26,017 nucleotides of DNA. Origin: JBFEYJ01 sp041563315 (GTDB lineage Bacteria; Pseudomonadota; Gammaproteobacteria; Thiohalomonadales; Thiohalomonadaceae). The notes beneath the pieces were generated by a model. That model was given only the letters and a program-made list of their open reading frames with translations. It made no database searches and was not told the origin of the DNA. The stretch is from the NCBI GenBank assembly GCA_041563315.1, contig JBFFNE010000037.1:1-26017 (forward strand), in the 5' to 3' direction. This document shows, in pieces, positions 1-7,583 of this stretch; position 1 is the first letter of the stretch; every line of letters starts with the position of its first letter. The translations under genes and the position numbers were made by a program.

Positions 1-116
1 CTTGGCGACTTGGCGAGAATATTGGGTTGTAGTAGGACCGATAGAGCGAAGGAGGCAGGTCAGGTTGGCGTGAAGTGGCTACGTGACCTAGGCATCGCTG
101 GCATACGAATTCGGGA

Positions 117-160
117 GGATGCAGTGAGGGAACAAAGCGCTCGCTGGGCTCACCGCATCC
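117..160. repeat. Imperfect hairpin repeat downstream of glnS
   Basis: Arms GGATGC-A-GTGAG (117-128) and CTCAC-C-GCATCC (149-160) form a 12-position stem with one mismatch around a 20-base loop. The right half, reading CTCACCGCATCC, resembles a short intergenic repeat I know from many proteobacterial genomes (inference from memory, not searched). No T-run follows on either strand, so it is not a clear intrinsic terminator, although it sits just beyond the glnS stop. The rest of 1-178 shows no gene or signal I can recognise. Confidence 0.5.
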
Positions 161-178
161 TGCGCTTCGTGGTTGAGC

Positions 179-1873
179 TTATGCCTTTTGCTCGATCTTG
201 GCCCAGGAGTCCTTGAGCCCGACGATGCGGTTGAACACCGGGCGCGCCTCGGTGGAGGCAACCGAGTCATAGCAGAAGTACCCCTCGCGCTCGAACTGGT
301 AACGACTGCCCTCCCCGGCATCGCGCAGGCTCGGCTCGAGCACGCACTGGGTGAGGGTGCGCAGGGAGTCGGGGTTGAGCAGCTCCTTGTAGTCACTCAC
401 GCTCTTGTCACTGTCGGGGTGTGGCACGCTAAACAGGCGATCATAGAGGCGCACCTCGGCGTGCAGGCCGTGACGGGCGGAGACCCAGTGGATCACCCCC
501 TTGACCTTGCGCCCTTCCGGGTTGGCGCCGAGGGTGGCCATGTCGATGCTGCAGCGCAGTTCGATGATCTCCCCGTCCGGGTTCTTGATCACCTCCTCGC
601 ACTTAATGACGTAGGCGTTACGCAGGCGCACCTCACCACCGGCGACCAGACGCTTGAACTTCTTGTTCGGCGCCACCTCCATGAAGTCGGCGCGGTCGAT
701 GTAGAGCTCGCGACAGAACGGCAGCTCGCGGGAGCCCATTGACTCGTCCTTGGGGTGGTTGGCGGCGCTGAGCATCTCCACCTGCTCTTCGGGGTAGTTG
801 GTGAGCACCACCTTGAGCGGGTGCAGCACCCCCATGGCCCGCGGTGCGCTGGCGTCCAGGTCCTCACGGATGCAGCTCTCGAGGATCGCCATCTCCACGC
901 TGTTGTCGGACTTGGTCACGCCGATGCGATCGCAGAACTCGCGAATGGAGCCCGGGGTGTAACCACGGCGACGCAGCCCGGCGATGGTGGGCATGCGCGG
1001 GTCGTCCCAGCCCTCCACGAAGCCCTCATCCACCAACTGGGTGAGCTTGCGCTTGCTCATCACCGTGTACTGTAGATTGAGGCGCGAGAACTCGATCTGC
1101 TGCGGGTGACAGTCGATACTGACGTTGTCGAGCACCCAGTCGTAGAGTGGACGGTGATCCTCGAACTCCAGGGTGCACAGGGAGTGGGTGATCCCTTCCA
1201 GCGCATCGGAGATGGGATGGGTGAAGTCATACATCGGGTAGAGGCACCACTCGGAGCCGGTCTGGTGGTGCACTACCCCGTGGCGAATGCGGTAGAGGGT
1301 CGGGTCGCGCAGGTTCATGTTGGGCGAGGCCATGTCGATTCTGGCACGCAGCACCTTGGCCCCATTGGGGAACTCGCCGGCACGCATGCGGGCGAACAGA
1401 TCCAGGTTCTCCTCGACACTGCGGTCACGGTAGGGGCTGTTACGGCCCGGTTCGGTCAGGGTGCCGCGGTGCTCGCGGGTCTGCTCGGCGTTGAGGTCAC
1501 AGACGTAGGCCAGCCCCTTCTCAATCAGCTCTACCGCATAGCCATAGAGTTTTTCAAAGTAGTCGGAGGCGTAGTAGACCTTGTCACCCCAGTCGAAACC
1601 GAGCCAGCGTACATCGTGCTGGATCGCTTCGACGAACTCCAGGTTCTCCTTGTGCGGGTTGGTGTCGTCAAAGCGCAGGTTACAGGTGCCGTTATAGTCA
1701 CGGGCGATGCCGAAGTTCAGACAGATCGACTTGGCGTGACCGATATGCAGGTAGCCGTTGGGCTCCGGCGGGAAACGGGTGGCCACACGGCCATCGTTCT
1801 TGCCGGTCTTGAGGTCCTCGTCGATGGCATGACGGATGAAGTTGCTCGGTGCGGACACTTCGCTATTGCTCAT
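179..1873 (-). CDS. glnS: Glutaminyl-tRNA synthetase
   Basis: Charges tRNA-Gln with glutamine in the cytoplasm (class Ic synthetase). The 564-residue product is close to the usual length (about 550). The class I HIGH motif is intact in PPEPNGYLHIGHAKS (HIGH at residues 43-46), and the second signature appears as VMSKRKL in place of KMSKS, as is normal for GlnRS. The Rossmann core is followed by the C-terminal beta-barrel region that reads the anticodon. The ATG start is preceded by AGGAAGG about 10 bases upstream. A strong -10-like TATAAT lies about 50 bases upstream. The gene follows gltX on the same strand but is separated by 243 bp with repeats, so it probably has its own promoter. Its presence means the organism makes Gln-tRNA directly. 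Confidence 0.98.
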   Translation of the reverse strand: MSNSEVSAPSNFIRHAIDEDLKTGKNDGRVATRFPPEPNGYLHIGHAKSICLNFGIARDYNGTCNLRFDDTNPHKENLEFVEAIQHDVRWLGFDWGDKVYYASDYFEKLYGYAVELIEKGLAYVCDLNAEQTREHRGTLTEPGRNSPYRDRSVEENLDLFARMRAGEFPNGAKVLRARIDMASPNMNLRDPTLYRIRHGVVHHQTGSEWCLYPMYDFTHPISDALEGITHSLCTLEFEDHRPLYDWVLDNVSIDCHPQQIEFSRLNLQYTVMSKRKLTQLVDEGFVEGWDDPRMPTIAGLRRRGYTPGSIREFCDRIGVTKSDNSVEMAILESCIREDLDASAPRAMGVLHPLKVVLTNYPEEQVEMLSAANHPKDESMGSRELPFCRELYIDRADFMEVAPNKKFKRLVAGGEVRLRNAYVIKCEEVIKNPDGEIIELRCSIDMATLGANPEGRKVKGVIHWVSARHGLHAEVRLYDRLFSVPHPDSDKSVSDYKELLNPDSLRTLTQCVLEPSLRDAGEGSRYQFEREGYFCYDSVASTEARPVFNRIVGLKDSWAKIEQKA

Positions 1874-1891
1874 GGTGGTGAAACCTTCCTG

Positions 1892-1905
1892 ATGACTTTA
1901 GTCAT
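1892..1905. promoter_or_regulatory. Perfect short inverted repeat in glnS leader
   Basis: ATGACT-TT-AGTCAT is a perfect 6-bp inverted repeat with a 2-base spacer. It lies between the probable glnS -10 box and the start codon, so it would be in the leader or close to the transcription start. It could bind a dimeric regulator or be chance; no known operator was recognised. Confidence 0.25.
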
Positions 1906-1925
1906 GTTATTTGGCGAATGGCGCC

Positions 1926-1931
1926 ATTATA
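1926..1931 (-). promoter_or_regulatory. Candidate -10 box for glnS
   Basis: The minus strand reads TATAAT here, a perfect sigma-70 -10 hexamer, about 50 bases upstream of the glnS ATG. No good -35 hexamer is visible at 16-18 bp spacing, so the promoter assignment rests on the -10 box and its position. Confidence 0.5.
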
Positions 1932-2026
1932 GCCAGATGAAAGCGGTGTGGGTGAGTGGCGGATAGGTGTTATCAGCCCCCCCTGGGGCCGCAGCGGTCT
2001 TCAACAAGTCCGAACACCTGATATGT

Positions 2027-2095
2027 TCGCGGCTGGAAGCCGCTCCTACAAAACAACCGTCTCCGTTACCTGTAGGAGCGGCATCCCTGCCGCGA
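2027..2095. repeat. Inverted pair of REP-like elements
   Basis: Two copies of a GTAGGAGCGGC-type palindromic unit face each other. The first (2027-2050) reads TCGCGGCTGGAAGCCGCTCC followed by TACA. The second (2071-2095) begins TGTAGGAGCGGC and ends GCCGCGA. Each has its own small hairpin (GCGGC/GCCGC), and together they can form a long stem. A third copy lies at 7378-7402. Such units are typical of REP/BIME repeats between genes in gammaproteobacteria. This pair lies between the gltX stop and glnS. Confidence 0.75.
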
Positions 2096-2116
2096 CCTGC
2101 CTCTTCGCCGGTGTCT

Positions 2117-3526
2117 CTATTCCTGCCCGCTGTGCAGACGGATGTACTCCAGCGCCTTGTCGATGCGGCGCAGCGTCGCCTCGCGGCCGATAAGATAGAG
2201 GGTCAGGTCCAGATCCGGCGCAGGCGAACCGCCGGTGGCCGCGAGGCGCAACGGCATGCCCAATTTGCCGAGACCGATTTCCAACTCCTCCACGGTCTTA
2301 TGAATACACTCATGCAACGCCTCGCGGTTCCAGTCGGCCAGCGCCGCCATCTTCTCGCGCACCTTCTCCAGAGGTTCAATGGCAGCACTTTTGAACGCCT
2401 TCTTCGCGGTCTTCTCGTCGAACTCGTCGAAGTCCTTATAATAGAAGGCACTGATCTCGGCCAACTCCACCAGAGTTTTGGCACGCTCGCGCTGCGCCTT
2501 GACCACCTCGACCAGATCAGGACCGATAGCCGGGTCGATATCGAGATCGCCCATGTGGGAGCTGAGCAGGTGAGCGATGCGTTCCGGGGTATCGCTCTTG
2601 ATATAGTGCTGGTTGAGCCAAAGCAACTTTTCCGTATTGAACGCCGAGGGGGCCTTGTTCACGTCCTCGATATCGAAGAATTCAATCATCTCGTCAACGG
2701 TAAAATGTTCCTTGTCCTCATGAGACCAGCCCAGGCGCACCAGATAGTTGAGCAACGCCTCGGGCAGAATGCCCTGCTCACGATACTGCATCACACTGAC
2801 CGCGCCGTGGCGCTTGGACAGGCGCGCCCCATCGTCGCCGAGGATCATCGGCACATGGGAGTACTTCGGTGGCTCAGCGCCCATCGCCCGAAGCAGGTTG
2901 ATCTGACGCGGGGTATTGTTGATATGGTCGTCGCCGCGGATAACATGGGTGATCCCCATGTCCCAGTCGTCGACCACCACGGTGAGGTTATAGGTGGGCG
3001 AACCGTCGGTGCGCTTGATGATCAAATCATCCAGCTCGGTGTTGCTGAACGCCAGCTTGCCGCGCACCATGTCCTCGAACGCCACCACGCCCTCGACCGG
3101 GTTGCGGAAGCGGATCACATGCGGCTCGTTCGGATCGACGAATTTGTCTCGGCAGTGGCCATCATAACGCGGCTTTTCCTTGCGCTTCATCTGATCCTCG
3201 CGCAGCGCCTCAAGCCGCTCCTTGGAGCAGCTGCAGCGATAGGCGTGGCCGTTATCCATCAGCTGTTCGATGACCTCGTAGTAACGCTCAAAACGGTGGG
3301 TCTGGTAGAACGGTCCTTCGTCGTACTCCAGACCCAGCCAGGTCATCCCCTCGAGAATGGCATTGACCGACTCCTGGGTGGAGCGCTCCAGATCGGTGTC
3401 CTCCACGCGCAACACGAAACGACCGCCGTGCTTGCGGGCATAGAGCCAGGAAAACAACGCGGTGCGGGCGCCGCCCACGTGCAGGTAGCCGGTGGGACTG
3501 GGGGCAAAACGGGTCTTTATGGTCAT
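2117..3526 (-). CDS. gltX: Glutamyl-tRNA synthetase
   Basis: Charges tRNA-Glu with glutamate; Glu-tRNA also feeds tetrapyrrole synthesis in bacteria that use the C5 pathway. The 469-residue product matches the E. coli length (471). The HIGH-type signature is PSPTGYLHVGGAR (HVGG at 16-19) and the KMSKS-type loop is LSKRH (236-240). Zinc-site residues C98, C100, H124 and C125 are in the place expected for the E. coli-type enzyme. The ATG overlaps the stop codon of the upstream psiE-like gene by 4 bp (ATGA), so the two genes are co-transcribed and probably translationally coupled. Because a separate GlnRS is encoded next door, this enzyme is expected to be the discriminating form. Confidence 0.98.
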   Translation of the reverse strand: MTIKTRFAPSPTGYLHVGGARTALFSWLYARKHGGRFVLRVEDTDLERSTQESVNAILEGMTWLGLEYDEGPFYQTHRFERYYEVIEQLMDNGHAYRCSCSKERLEALREDQMKRKEKPRYDGHCRDKFVDPNEPHVIRFRNPVEGVVAFEDMVRGKLAFSNTELDDLIIKRTDGSPTYNLTVVVDDWDMGITHVIRGDDHINNTPRQINLLRAMGAEPPKYSHVPMILGDDGARLSKRHGAVSVMQYREQGILPEALLNYLVRLGWSHEDKEHFTVDEMIEFFDIEDVNKAPSAFNTEKLLWLNQHYIKSDTPERIAHLLSSHMGDLDIDPAIGPDLVEVVKAQRERAKTLVELAEISAFYYKDFDEFDEKTAKKAFKSAAIEPLEKVREKMAALADWNREALHECIHKTVEELEIGLGKLGMPLRLAATGGSPAPDLDLTLYLIGREATLRRIDKALEYIRLHSGQE

Positions 3527-3978
3527 TCTCTCTCTACTACCTTTTTTCCGGGTTGTTCGGTATCGCTCGGGGTCTTCTTATCCCTTTCCGTGTAAGGAAA
3601 ACGGACATGGCCATAACGGATCAATAAAACGGCAAGGGCGAGCAGCACAATGGCGCCGGCGACCGCCAACATACGCCACTCATCCATCGCCTTGATATCG
3701 AGGATGAGATAGCGCGCCAGGGCAACCATACCGATATACAGCGGCATACGTACTGGCAACTGCCCCGACTGCCAGTAGGCATGGACCATCGCGACCACTT
3801 CCAGGTAGATGAATAGCAATAGCAGATCGCTCAAGCCAACCGTACGGGAAGTGATCATGTGCGCGACTTCCTGCCCGGCGGCGACCAGCGTCGCCAACAG
3901 GATCAGCATCAGGCCCACATCTTCAATGAGCGTGCCCAGCCGTATACCGGTATTCCGAAGTGGATGCTGCTTCATCAT
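3523..3978 (-). CDS. PsiE-like membrane protein (phosphate-starvation-inducible E family)
   Basis: A 151-residue hydrophobic protein with four predicted membrane helices (about residues 20-37, 50-70, 78-98 and 104-124) and a charged C-terminal tail rich in K, E and D. Helix 2 (LLLLFIYLEVVAMV) and the following loop and helix (VRMPLYIGMVALARYLILD) match the pattern I associate with the PsiE family (PF06146), whose molecular role is unknown. It starts with two consecutive ATG codons (3978 and 3975). Its stop overlaps the gltX start by 4 bp, an unexpected pairing of a stress-type membrane protein with an essential tRNA synthetase. Family assignment is from motif memory. Confidence 0.8.
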   Translation of the reverse strand: MMKQHPLRNTGIRLGTLIEDVGLMLILLATLVAAGQEVAHMITSRTVGLSDLLLLFIYLEVVAMVHAYWQSGQLPVRMPLYIGMVALARYLILDIKAMDEWRMLAVAGAIVLLALAVLLIRYGHVRFPYTERDKKTPSDTEQPGKKVVERE

Positions 3979-4004
3979 GAGGCCCCAAACCGATAAAGTT
4001 CAGA

Positions 4005-4010
4005 ATTATA
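4005..4010 (-). promoter_or_regulatory. Candidate -10 box for psiE-gltX
   Basis: The minus strand reads TATAAT 27 bases upstream of the first ATG of the psiE-like gene. No convincing -35 hexamer is seen. The remaining DNA from about 4035 to 4170, between this point and the tRNA promoter, shows nothing recognisable. Confidence 0.45.
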
Positions 4011-4176
4011 CCTCCCTCACTGCCCGGCCGCGACGCCCCCGGCAGGAAATCTCGGGGTAAAAGGCTGCCGCTTAACGGACACCTTGCCAGAAAGACGCGG
4101 CAACTACGCCACACATCGAAATGACAAGCCCATCTCCAGCGCCGAGAGCAAAAGCCCTCGCCGGTACAAATCATCG

Positions 4177-4205
4177 TTGACCGATCCACCGGGAGTGTAT
4201 ACTAT
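4177..4205 (+). promoter_or_regulatory. Promoter of tRNA-Val
   Basis: TTGACC (4177-4182) is followed by overlapping -10 candidates TATACT (4198-4203, 15-bp spacer) and TACTAT (4200-4205, 17-bp spacer). The next bases are GCGCGCC, a GC-rich discriminator as found at stringently controlled stable-RNA promoters. Transcription would start about 8 bases before the mature tRNA. Confidence 0.7.
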
Positions 4206-4218
4206 GCGCGCCTTTCCC

Positions 4219-4293
4219 GGGCGGTTAGCTCAGCGGGAGAGCACTGCCTTCACACGGCAGGGGTCACTGGTTCAATCCCAGTACCGCCCACCA
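4219..4293 (+). tRNA. tRNA-Val (anticodon CAC)
   Basis: A full cloverleaf can be folded by hand. The acceptor stem is GGGCGGT (4219-4225) with ACCGCCC (4283-4289), then A and an encoded CCA. The D stem is GCTC/GAGC. The anticodon stem is CTGCC/GGCAG with loop TTCACAC, giving anticodon CAC (4251-4253), which reads the GUG valine codon. The variable loop is 5 bases, and the T stem ACTGG/CCAGT encloses TTCAATC. The genomic CCA supports a gamma-proteobacterial type tRNA. E. coli K-12 has no CAC isoacceptor, but many related bacteria do. Confidence 0.96.
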
Positions 4294-4301
4294 AAAATGA
4301 C

Positions 4302-4332
4302 AAAGGCTTAGGTGAAAACCTAGGCCTTTTTT
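4302..4332 (+). terminator. Intrinsic terminator after tRNA-Val
   Basis: A 12-bp stem (4302-4313 with 4318-4329, one G-T pair) closes a GAAA tetraloop and runs straight into a T tract ending at 4332. It begins 9 bases after the tRNA CCA end and is a textbook Rho-independent terminator. Confidence 0.93.
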
Positions 4333-4508
4333 ATTGTTTGTACGGAAACTATACGGAGCTGACGGGGACGAGTCGCTGGGTGCACTGCCGCTTATCCTGA
4401 AAATATCAAAATACATTCACCAATCAACACGACTTGAGGTCTCCATCGGGAATCTTCACATTATTTGCTACTATCCCCTCTGGCACAGAAATTTGAGTGC
4501 GCTATTGA
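4333..4508 (+). other. Gap with TACGGA direct repeat near tRNA; possible old integration flank
   Basis: The sequence just after the terminator holds GTACGGAAAC (4340-4349) and ATACGGAGCT (4351-4360), so TACGGA recurs 11 bp apart, one helical turn. From memory, repeats of this kind occur next to tRNA genes used by tyrosine integrases, but there is no integrase, second att copy or phage gene here. The rest of the stretch up to the DUF2868-like gene shows no gene and no convincing promoter. Confidence 0.25.
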
Positions 4509-5894
4509 ATGTCCGATATCAGGCTTCTGCTCGATTTTGATGACCAGGTTCATCGGGATCACAACCAGTCTCCGGCTTTTTTGCACCGGCGCGATCGCCG
4601 CTTTGCCCTCGACTGCCAGGAAAAAGGGATCACACCTGGCCCCCAGCAGTGGCTGGATCACCTGAACCGGCTTAGTCAACAGCAAGAAACGCCGCATATC
4701 CGCTTGCGTCGTTGGCGCGCTCTTACCGGCGGTTTCGCCGCGGCAGGTGCACTGTTTGGTATCTTCACCATGCTGGGTCTGCTGTTTTATGAAGGTGGCC
4801 AACGCATCAACCTGACGGTGATACTCCTATTCGTGGTGCTGCAGTTGTTGCTGGCGCTGTTGACCACCGTGCAGTCTCTCGTCGGCTGGCAGCCGTGGCG
4901 CTGGCTGCTGCACAACCTGTCAAATGAAAGAGGCGCCACGGCGCTGCAGCAGCTTCAGCCGCAACTGATGGCCCGCGCGGCGCACACCGGCGGACTCTGT
5001 TTTGGACTGACCGGCCTGCTCACCCTGCTGGTACTGGTAGTGGTCCAGGACCTGGCCTTCGGCTGGAGCACCACGCTGGATACCGGGGCAACGAGCTACC
5101 ACCGCCTGCTACAGTTCCTTGCCTGGCCGTGGCACAGCTTGTGGCCTGCGGCGGTGCCGGAGCTGTCGCTGGTGGAGAGCACCCGATTTTTCCGCAGCGG
5201 CGAAACCGCCGCTGGCGAAGACCCGGCACTGTGGGGTCAGTGGTGGCCCTTCGTGGCGATGGCTTGGCTGTTCTATGTGATTGTGCCGCGGCTGGGGCTG
5301 CTGCTGCTCGCGGTCATCCACCTGAGATATCGGGCGCAGGCATTGCTGAAAAACCATCCCGGCCTGCTTGCCCTGCACTACCGCATGGAGACGCCGGCGG
5401 TGGATACGGGCAGTCGGCATCACGATGCGGCAGATCAGCCCGACTTGAGCACCTCCAGCGCGCTGCAACCCTTGCCGCCGAGCAGGACGCTGATCCGCTG
5501 GGCCGGCGCCGGCGAGCCGGCCTTGCCGGAGTCGCTGGCCCACGACAAGGACCTGAATCTTGCTGCCGGCGGTCGCGCCTCGCTGGAGGAGGATCGCCAG
5601 ACGATCGAGGCGGCACAGCAACAACTGGCCAGAGAAAAAACGCCAGTGGTACTGCTGGTTACCCGCGGCTGGGAACCGCCTACGGGAGAGCTGGCGGACT
5701 TTCTCGAACAGGCGCAGCAGCGCTGGCCCGCCGGGACCCGGGTGGTGCTGGTCCCGCTGGCGGCCGACCCGCAAGCCACCCCGGCGGAACACCAAATCGA
5801 CCAGTGGCTGCGCTTTGCCGAGCGCGTCGGCAGGGACAGGCTGCAAGTGAGTCTAGTGCCGGGCCACGACGCCGGGGAGATGCATGATGAATGA
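4509..5894 (+). CDS. DUF2868-type membrane protein, partner of the downstream GTPase
   Basis: A 461-residue protein of unknown function. Four membrane segments are visible at about residues 69-94, 102-127, 163-185 and 247-273, with a charged N-terminal region before them. The C-terminal third is soluble. It contains a strand-like PVVLLVTRGWEPP and a second one, TRVVLVPLA, suggesting an alpha/beta fold on the cytoplasmic side. The tail overlaps the GTPase start by 11 bp, so the two are translationally coupled. The overall pattern and the partner match the DUF2868/DUF3482 pair that I recall from Pseudomonas and relatives; the assignment was not searched. The start is the first ATG of the frame; no strong ribosome site is seen, so a later start is possible. 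Confidence 0.75.
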   Translation: MSDIRLLLDFDDQVHRDHNQSPAFLHRRDRRFALDCQEKGITPGPQQWLDHLNRLSQQQETPHIRLRRWRALTGGFAAAGALFGIFTMLGLLFYEGGQRINLTVILLFVVLQLLLALLTTVQSLVGWQPWRWLLHNLSNERGATALQQLQPQLMARAAHTGGLCFGLTGLLTLLVLVVVQDLAFGWSTTLDTGATSYHRLLQFLAWPWHSLWPAAVPELSLVESTRFFRSGETAAGEDPALWGQWWPFVAMAWLFYVIVPRLGLLLLAVIHLRYRAQALLKNHPGLLALHYRMETPAVDTGSRHHDAADQPDLSTSSALQPLPPSRTLIRWAGAGEPALPESLAHDKDLNLAAGGRASLEEDRQTIEAAQQQLAREKTPVVLLVTRGWEPPTGELADFLEQAQQRWPAGTRVVLVPLAADPQATPAEHQIDQWLRFAERVGRDRLQVSLVPGHDAGEMHDE

Positions 5895-7341
5895 CCGAAC
5901 CATGAACACCCACCCTGTCTTTGCCGTTGTCGGCCACCCAAACAAAGGCAAGTCCAGCGTGGTGGCCACCCTCTCGCAGAACGACGCCATCGCTATCGCC
6001 CTGGAGCCCGGTACCACCCGCAAGCACCAGGCCTACCCGCTCAGGGTCGACGAACAGACCCTCTACACCCTGGTGGACACCCCAGGATTTCAGCGTCCCA
6101 GACGGGTGCTGGAGTGGCTGGAGGCGCACAGTCTCTCCGCTTCGGATCGGGCCGAAACCGTGGCCGCGTTTGTCGTCCAGCACCGGGACGATCCCCGCTT
6201 CGTCGATGAGTGCGAACTGCTGGCGCCGATCATCGAGGGCGCAGGCATCATCTATGTGGTGGACGGCTCGGTCCCCTACAGCAGCGAGCACGAGGCGGAA
6301 ATGACCATCCTGCGCTGGAGCGGCCGGCCGAGCCTGGCGCTAATCAACACCATCGGACCGGACGACTACAGCGACACCTGGCAGGCAGCGCTGGGGCAGT
6401 TCTTCCAGGTGGTGCGCAAGTTCGATGCGCTGCGGGCCCATTTCGAGCAGCACCTGAGTCTGCTGCGCACCTTCGGCCAGCTGGAACCGGGCTGGGAGGT
6501 GCCGCTGGAACAGGCGGTCCACTTTCTTTCCGAGCAGCGCAGTCAGCGCAAGCGCGACTCCGCCGCACTGATCGCCCGTGCGCTGGAGGAGATGATGGCA
6601 TTCCAGGAGAAGCGCACCCTGAGTGCGGCGGAGAGCGATACCGACGACAAGCGCCTGACCGGACAGTTACGCGTCCGCTGGTACGACCACCAGCGGCAAC
6701 GGGAGATGCGGTTGCGTCTTGCTATCGAAAAGCTCTACCAACATAACCGACTCCAGCGCCAGGAGCCGGAACTGGCCTGGCACGGTGAGCACGATCTGTT
6801 CAGCGAGAACAGCCGCAAGACCTGGGGGGTGAGCAAACGGTATCTCGCCACGGCCGGCTTCGGTGCCGGCGCCATCGGCGGCGCGGGCATTGATGCACTC
6901 ACCCTGGGCCACTCCTTCGGTGCGGCCGCCCTGCTGGGTGGCATCATCGGTGCCGCCGGCAGTGTCTATTACGCCGATCGGTTATCGCTGCCGGTGCTGG
7001 TTAGCGGCGTGCTGAAAAACGGTCTCAGGACCGTCACCTTCGGCCCGGTGCAGGACAGCCAGTTCGGCTATATCGTGCTGGGCCGGGCCGTGGACCACTG
7101 GTGGCACATCTGCCACCGCAACCATGCCGGGCGCGATCTGCTGGAGCTGGAACCGGCCGACACCCACTGGCTGGAACAGCTCGAGCGCAAGCAGCGCCAG
7201 CATCTCCAGTTCGTCCTCGACCGCTGCCGTAAGCAAAAATCGCTGGATGAGCGGGCAAGACAGCAACTTACGGACACCATCGAGCACGTGATGAGCGCGT
7301 ACGATGACTGGCGACTGAATCGAGCCGCTGCCGGCAATTGA
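5884..7341 (+). CDS. DUF3482-type membrane-associated GTPase
   Basis: A 485-residue GTP-binding protein. The P-loop is GHPNKGKS (17-24), switch I is probably EPGTT (41-45) with a threonine for Mg, and G3 is DTPG (65-68). The canonical G4 motif NKxD is not visible; the matching place seems to be LALINTIGPDDY. The C-terminal part carries a glycine/alanine-rich hydrophobic hairpin at about 320-360, which could insert into the membrane. Two ATG codons (5884, 5887) overlap the upstream gene; a third at 5902 is also possible. The combination of an Era-like G domain and this C-terminal region matches the DUF3482 family in my memory. Function is unknown; the operon with a four-helix membrane protein suggests a membrane complex. 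Confidence 0.82.
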   Translation: MMNDRTMNTHPVFAVVGHPNKGKSSVVATLSQNDAIAIALEPGTTRKHQAYPLRVDEQTLYTLVDTPGFQRPRRVLEWLEAHSLSASDRAETVAAFVVQHRDDPRFVDECELLAPIIEGAGIIYVVDGSVPYSSEHEAEMTILRWSGRPSLALINTIGPDDYSDTWQAALGQFFQVVRKFDALRAHFEQHLSLLRTFGQLEPGWEVPLEQAVHFLSEQRSQRKRDSAALIARALEEMMAFQEKRTLSAAESDTDDKRLTGQLRVRWYDHQRQREMRLRLAIEKLYQHNRLQRQEPELAWHGEHDLFSENSRKTWGVSKRYLATAGFGAGAIGGAGIDALTLGHSFGAAALLGGIIGAAGSVYYADRLSLPVLVSGVLKNGLRTVTFGPVQDSQFGYIVLGRAVDHWWHICHRNHAGRDLLELEPADTHWLEQLERKQRQHLQFVLDRCRKQKSLDERARQQLTDTIEHVMSAYDDWRLNRAAAGN

Positions 7342-7377
7342 GAGCCCTGCCGAGAGTGCCTGATCGCCTCTGGTTGG

Positions 7378-7402
7378 TCGCGGCGGGAAGCCGCTCCTAC
7401 AT
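7378..7402. repeat. REP-like element (third copy)
   Basis: Reads TCGCGGCGGGAAGCCGCTCC then TACAT, the same unit and orientation as 2027-2050 with few changes. It lies after the GTPase stop, in the gap between convergent transcription units. Confidence 0.7.
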
Positions 7403-7435
7403 GCCCCTCATGCCGCACGAACGTCCCGGTCACGA

Positions 7436-7457
7436 CTCCAATTGGAGGACATGTCCT
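7436..7457. other. Two overlapping perfect 12-bp palindromes
   Basis: CTCCAATTGGAG (7436-7447) and AGGACATGTCCT (7446-7457) are each perfect palindromes and share two bases. They lie in the non-coding gap between convergent units (7342-7583), so a promoter role is unlikely. They may be part of a dispersed repeat or a protein-binding site. Confidence 0.4.
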
Positions 7458-7519
7458 TCAGGGGCGCATTCCCTGGCAAGCGCCAACGAGGAATATCAGG
7501 TGAATTGACAAGAAGGCTT

Positions 7520-7547
7520 CCCTCTGCGTCTCTGCGGTGAGATTTTT
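7520..7547. repeat. Half copy of the CACCGCAAAGACGCAGAG dispersed repeat
   Basis: The minus strand reads CTCACCGCAGAGACGCAGAG, closely matching the left arm of the inverted repeat at 22985-23012 (CACCGCAAAGACGCAGAG). This is a short intergenic repeat family I know from diverse bacteria. Together with the REP unit and palindromes it makes the 7342-7583 gap almost entirely repeat-like. Confidence 0.6.
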
Positions 7548-7583
7548 GAGGGGGGCGAATAGTTACGAAATATTCACAGGCAA

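Noticed and set aside
1106..1966. 286-codon open frame antisense to glnS
   Set aside because: Shadow of the glnS frame; composition is typical of antisense translation and there is no start signal.
1967..3595. 542-codon open frame antisense to gltX
   Set aside because: It mirrors gltX codon by codon, has no ribosome site or known motif, and gltX is certain. GC-rich coding DNA often leaves such open antisense frames.
5129..5887. 252-codon frame inside the DUF2868-type gene
   Set aside because: Alanine/glycine/arginine-rich off-frame product; the main frame has clear membrane helices and a coupled downstream gene.
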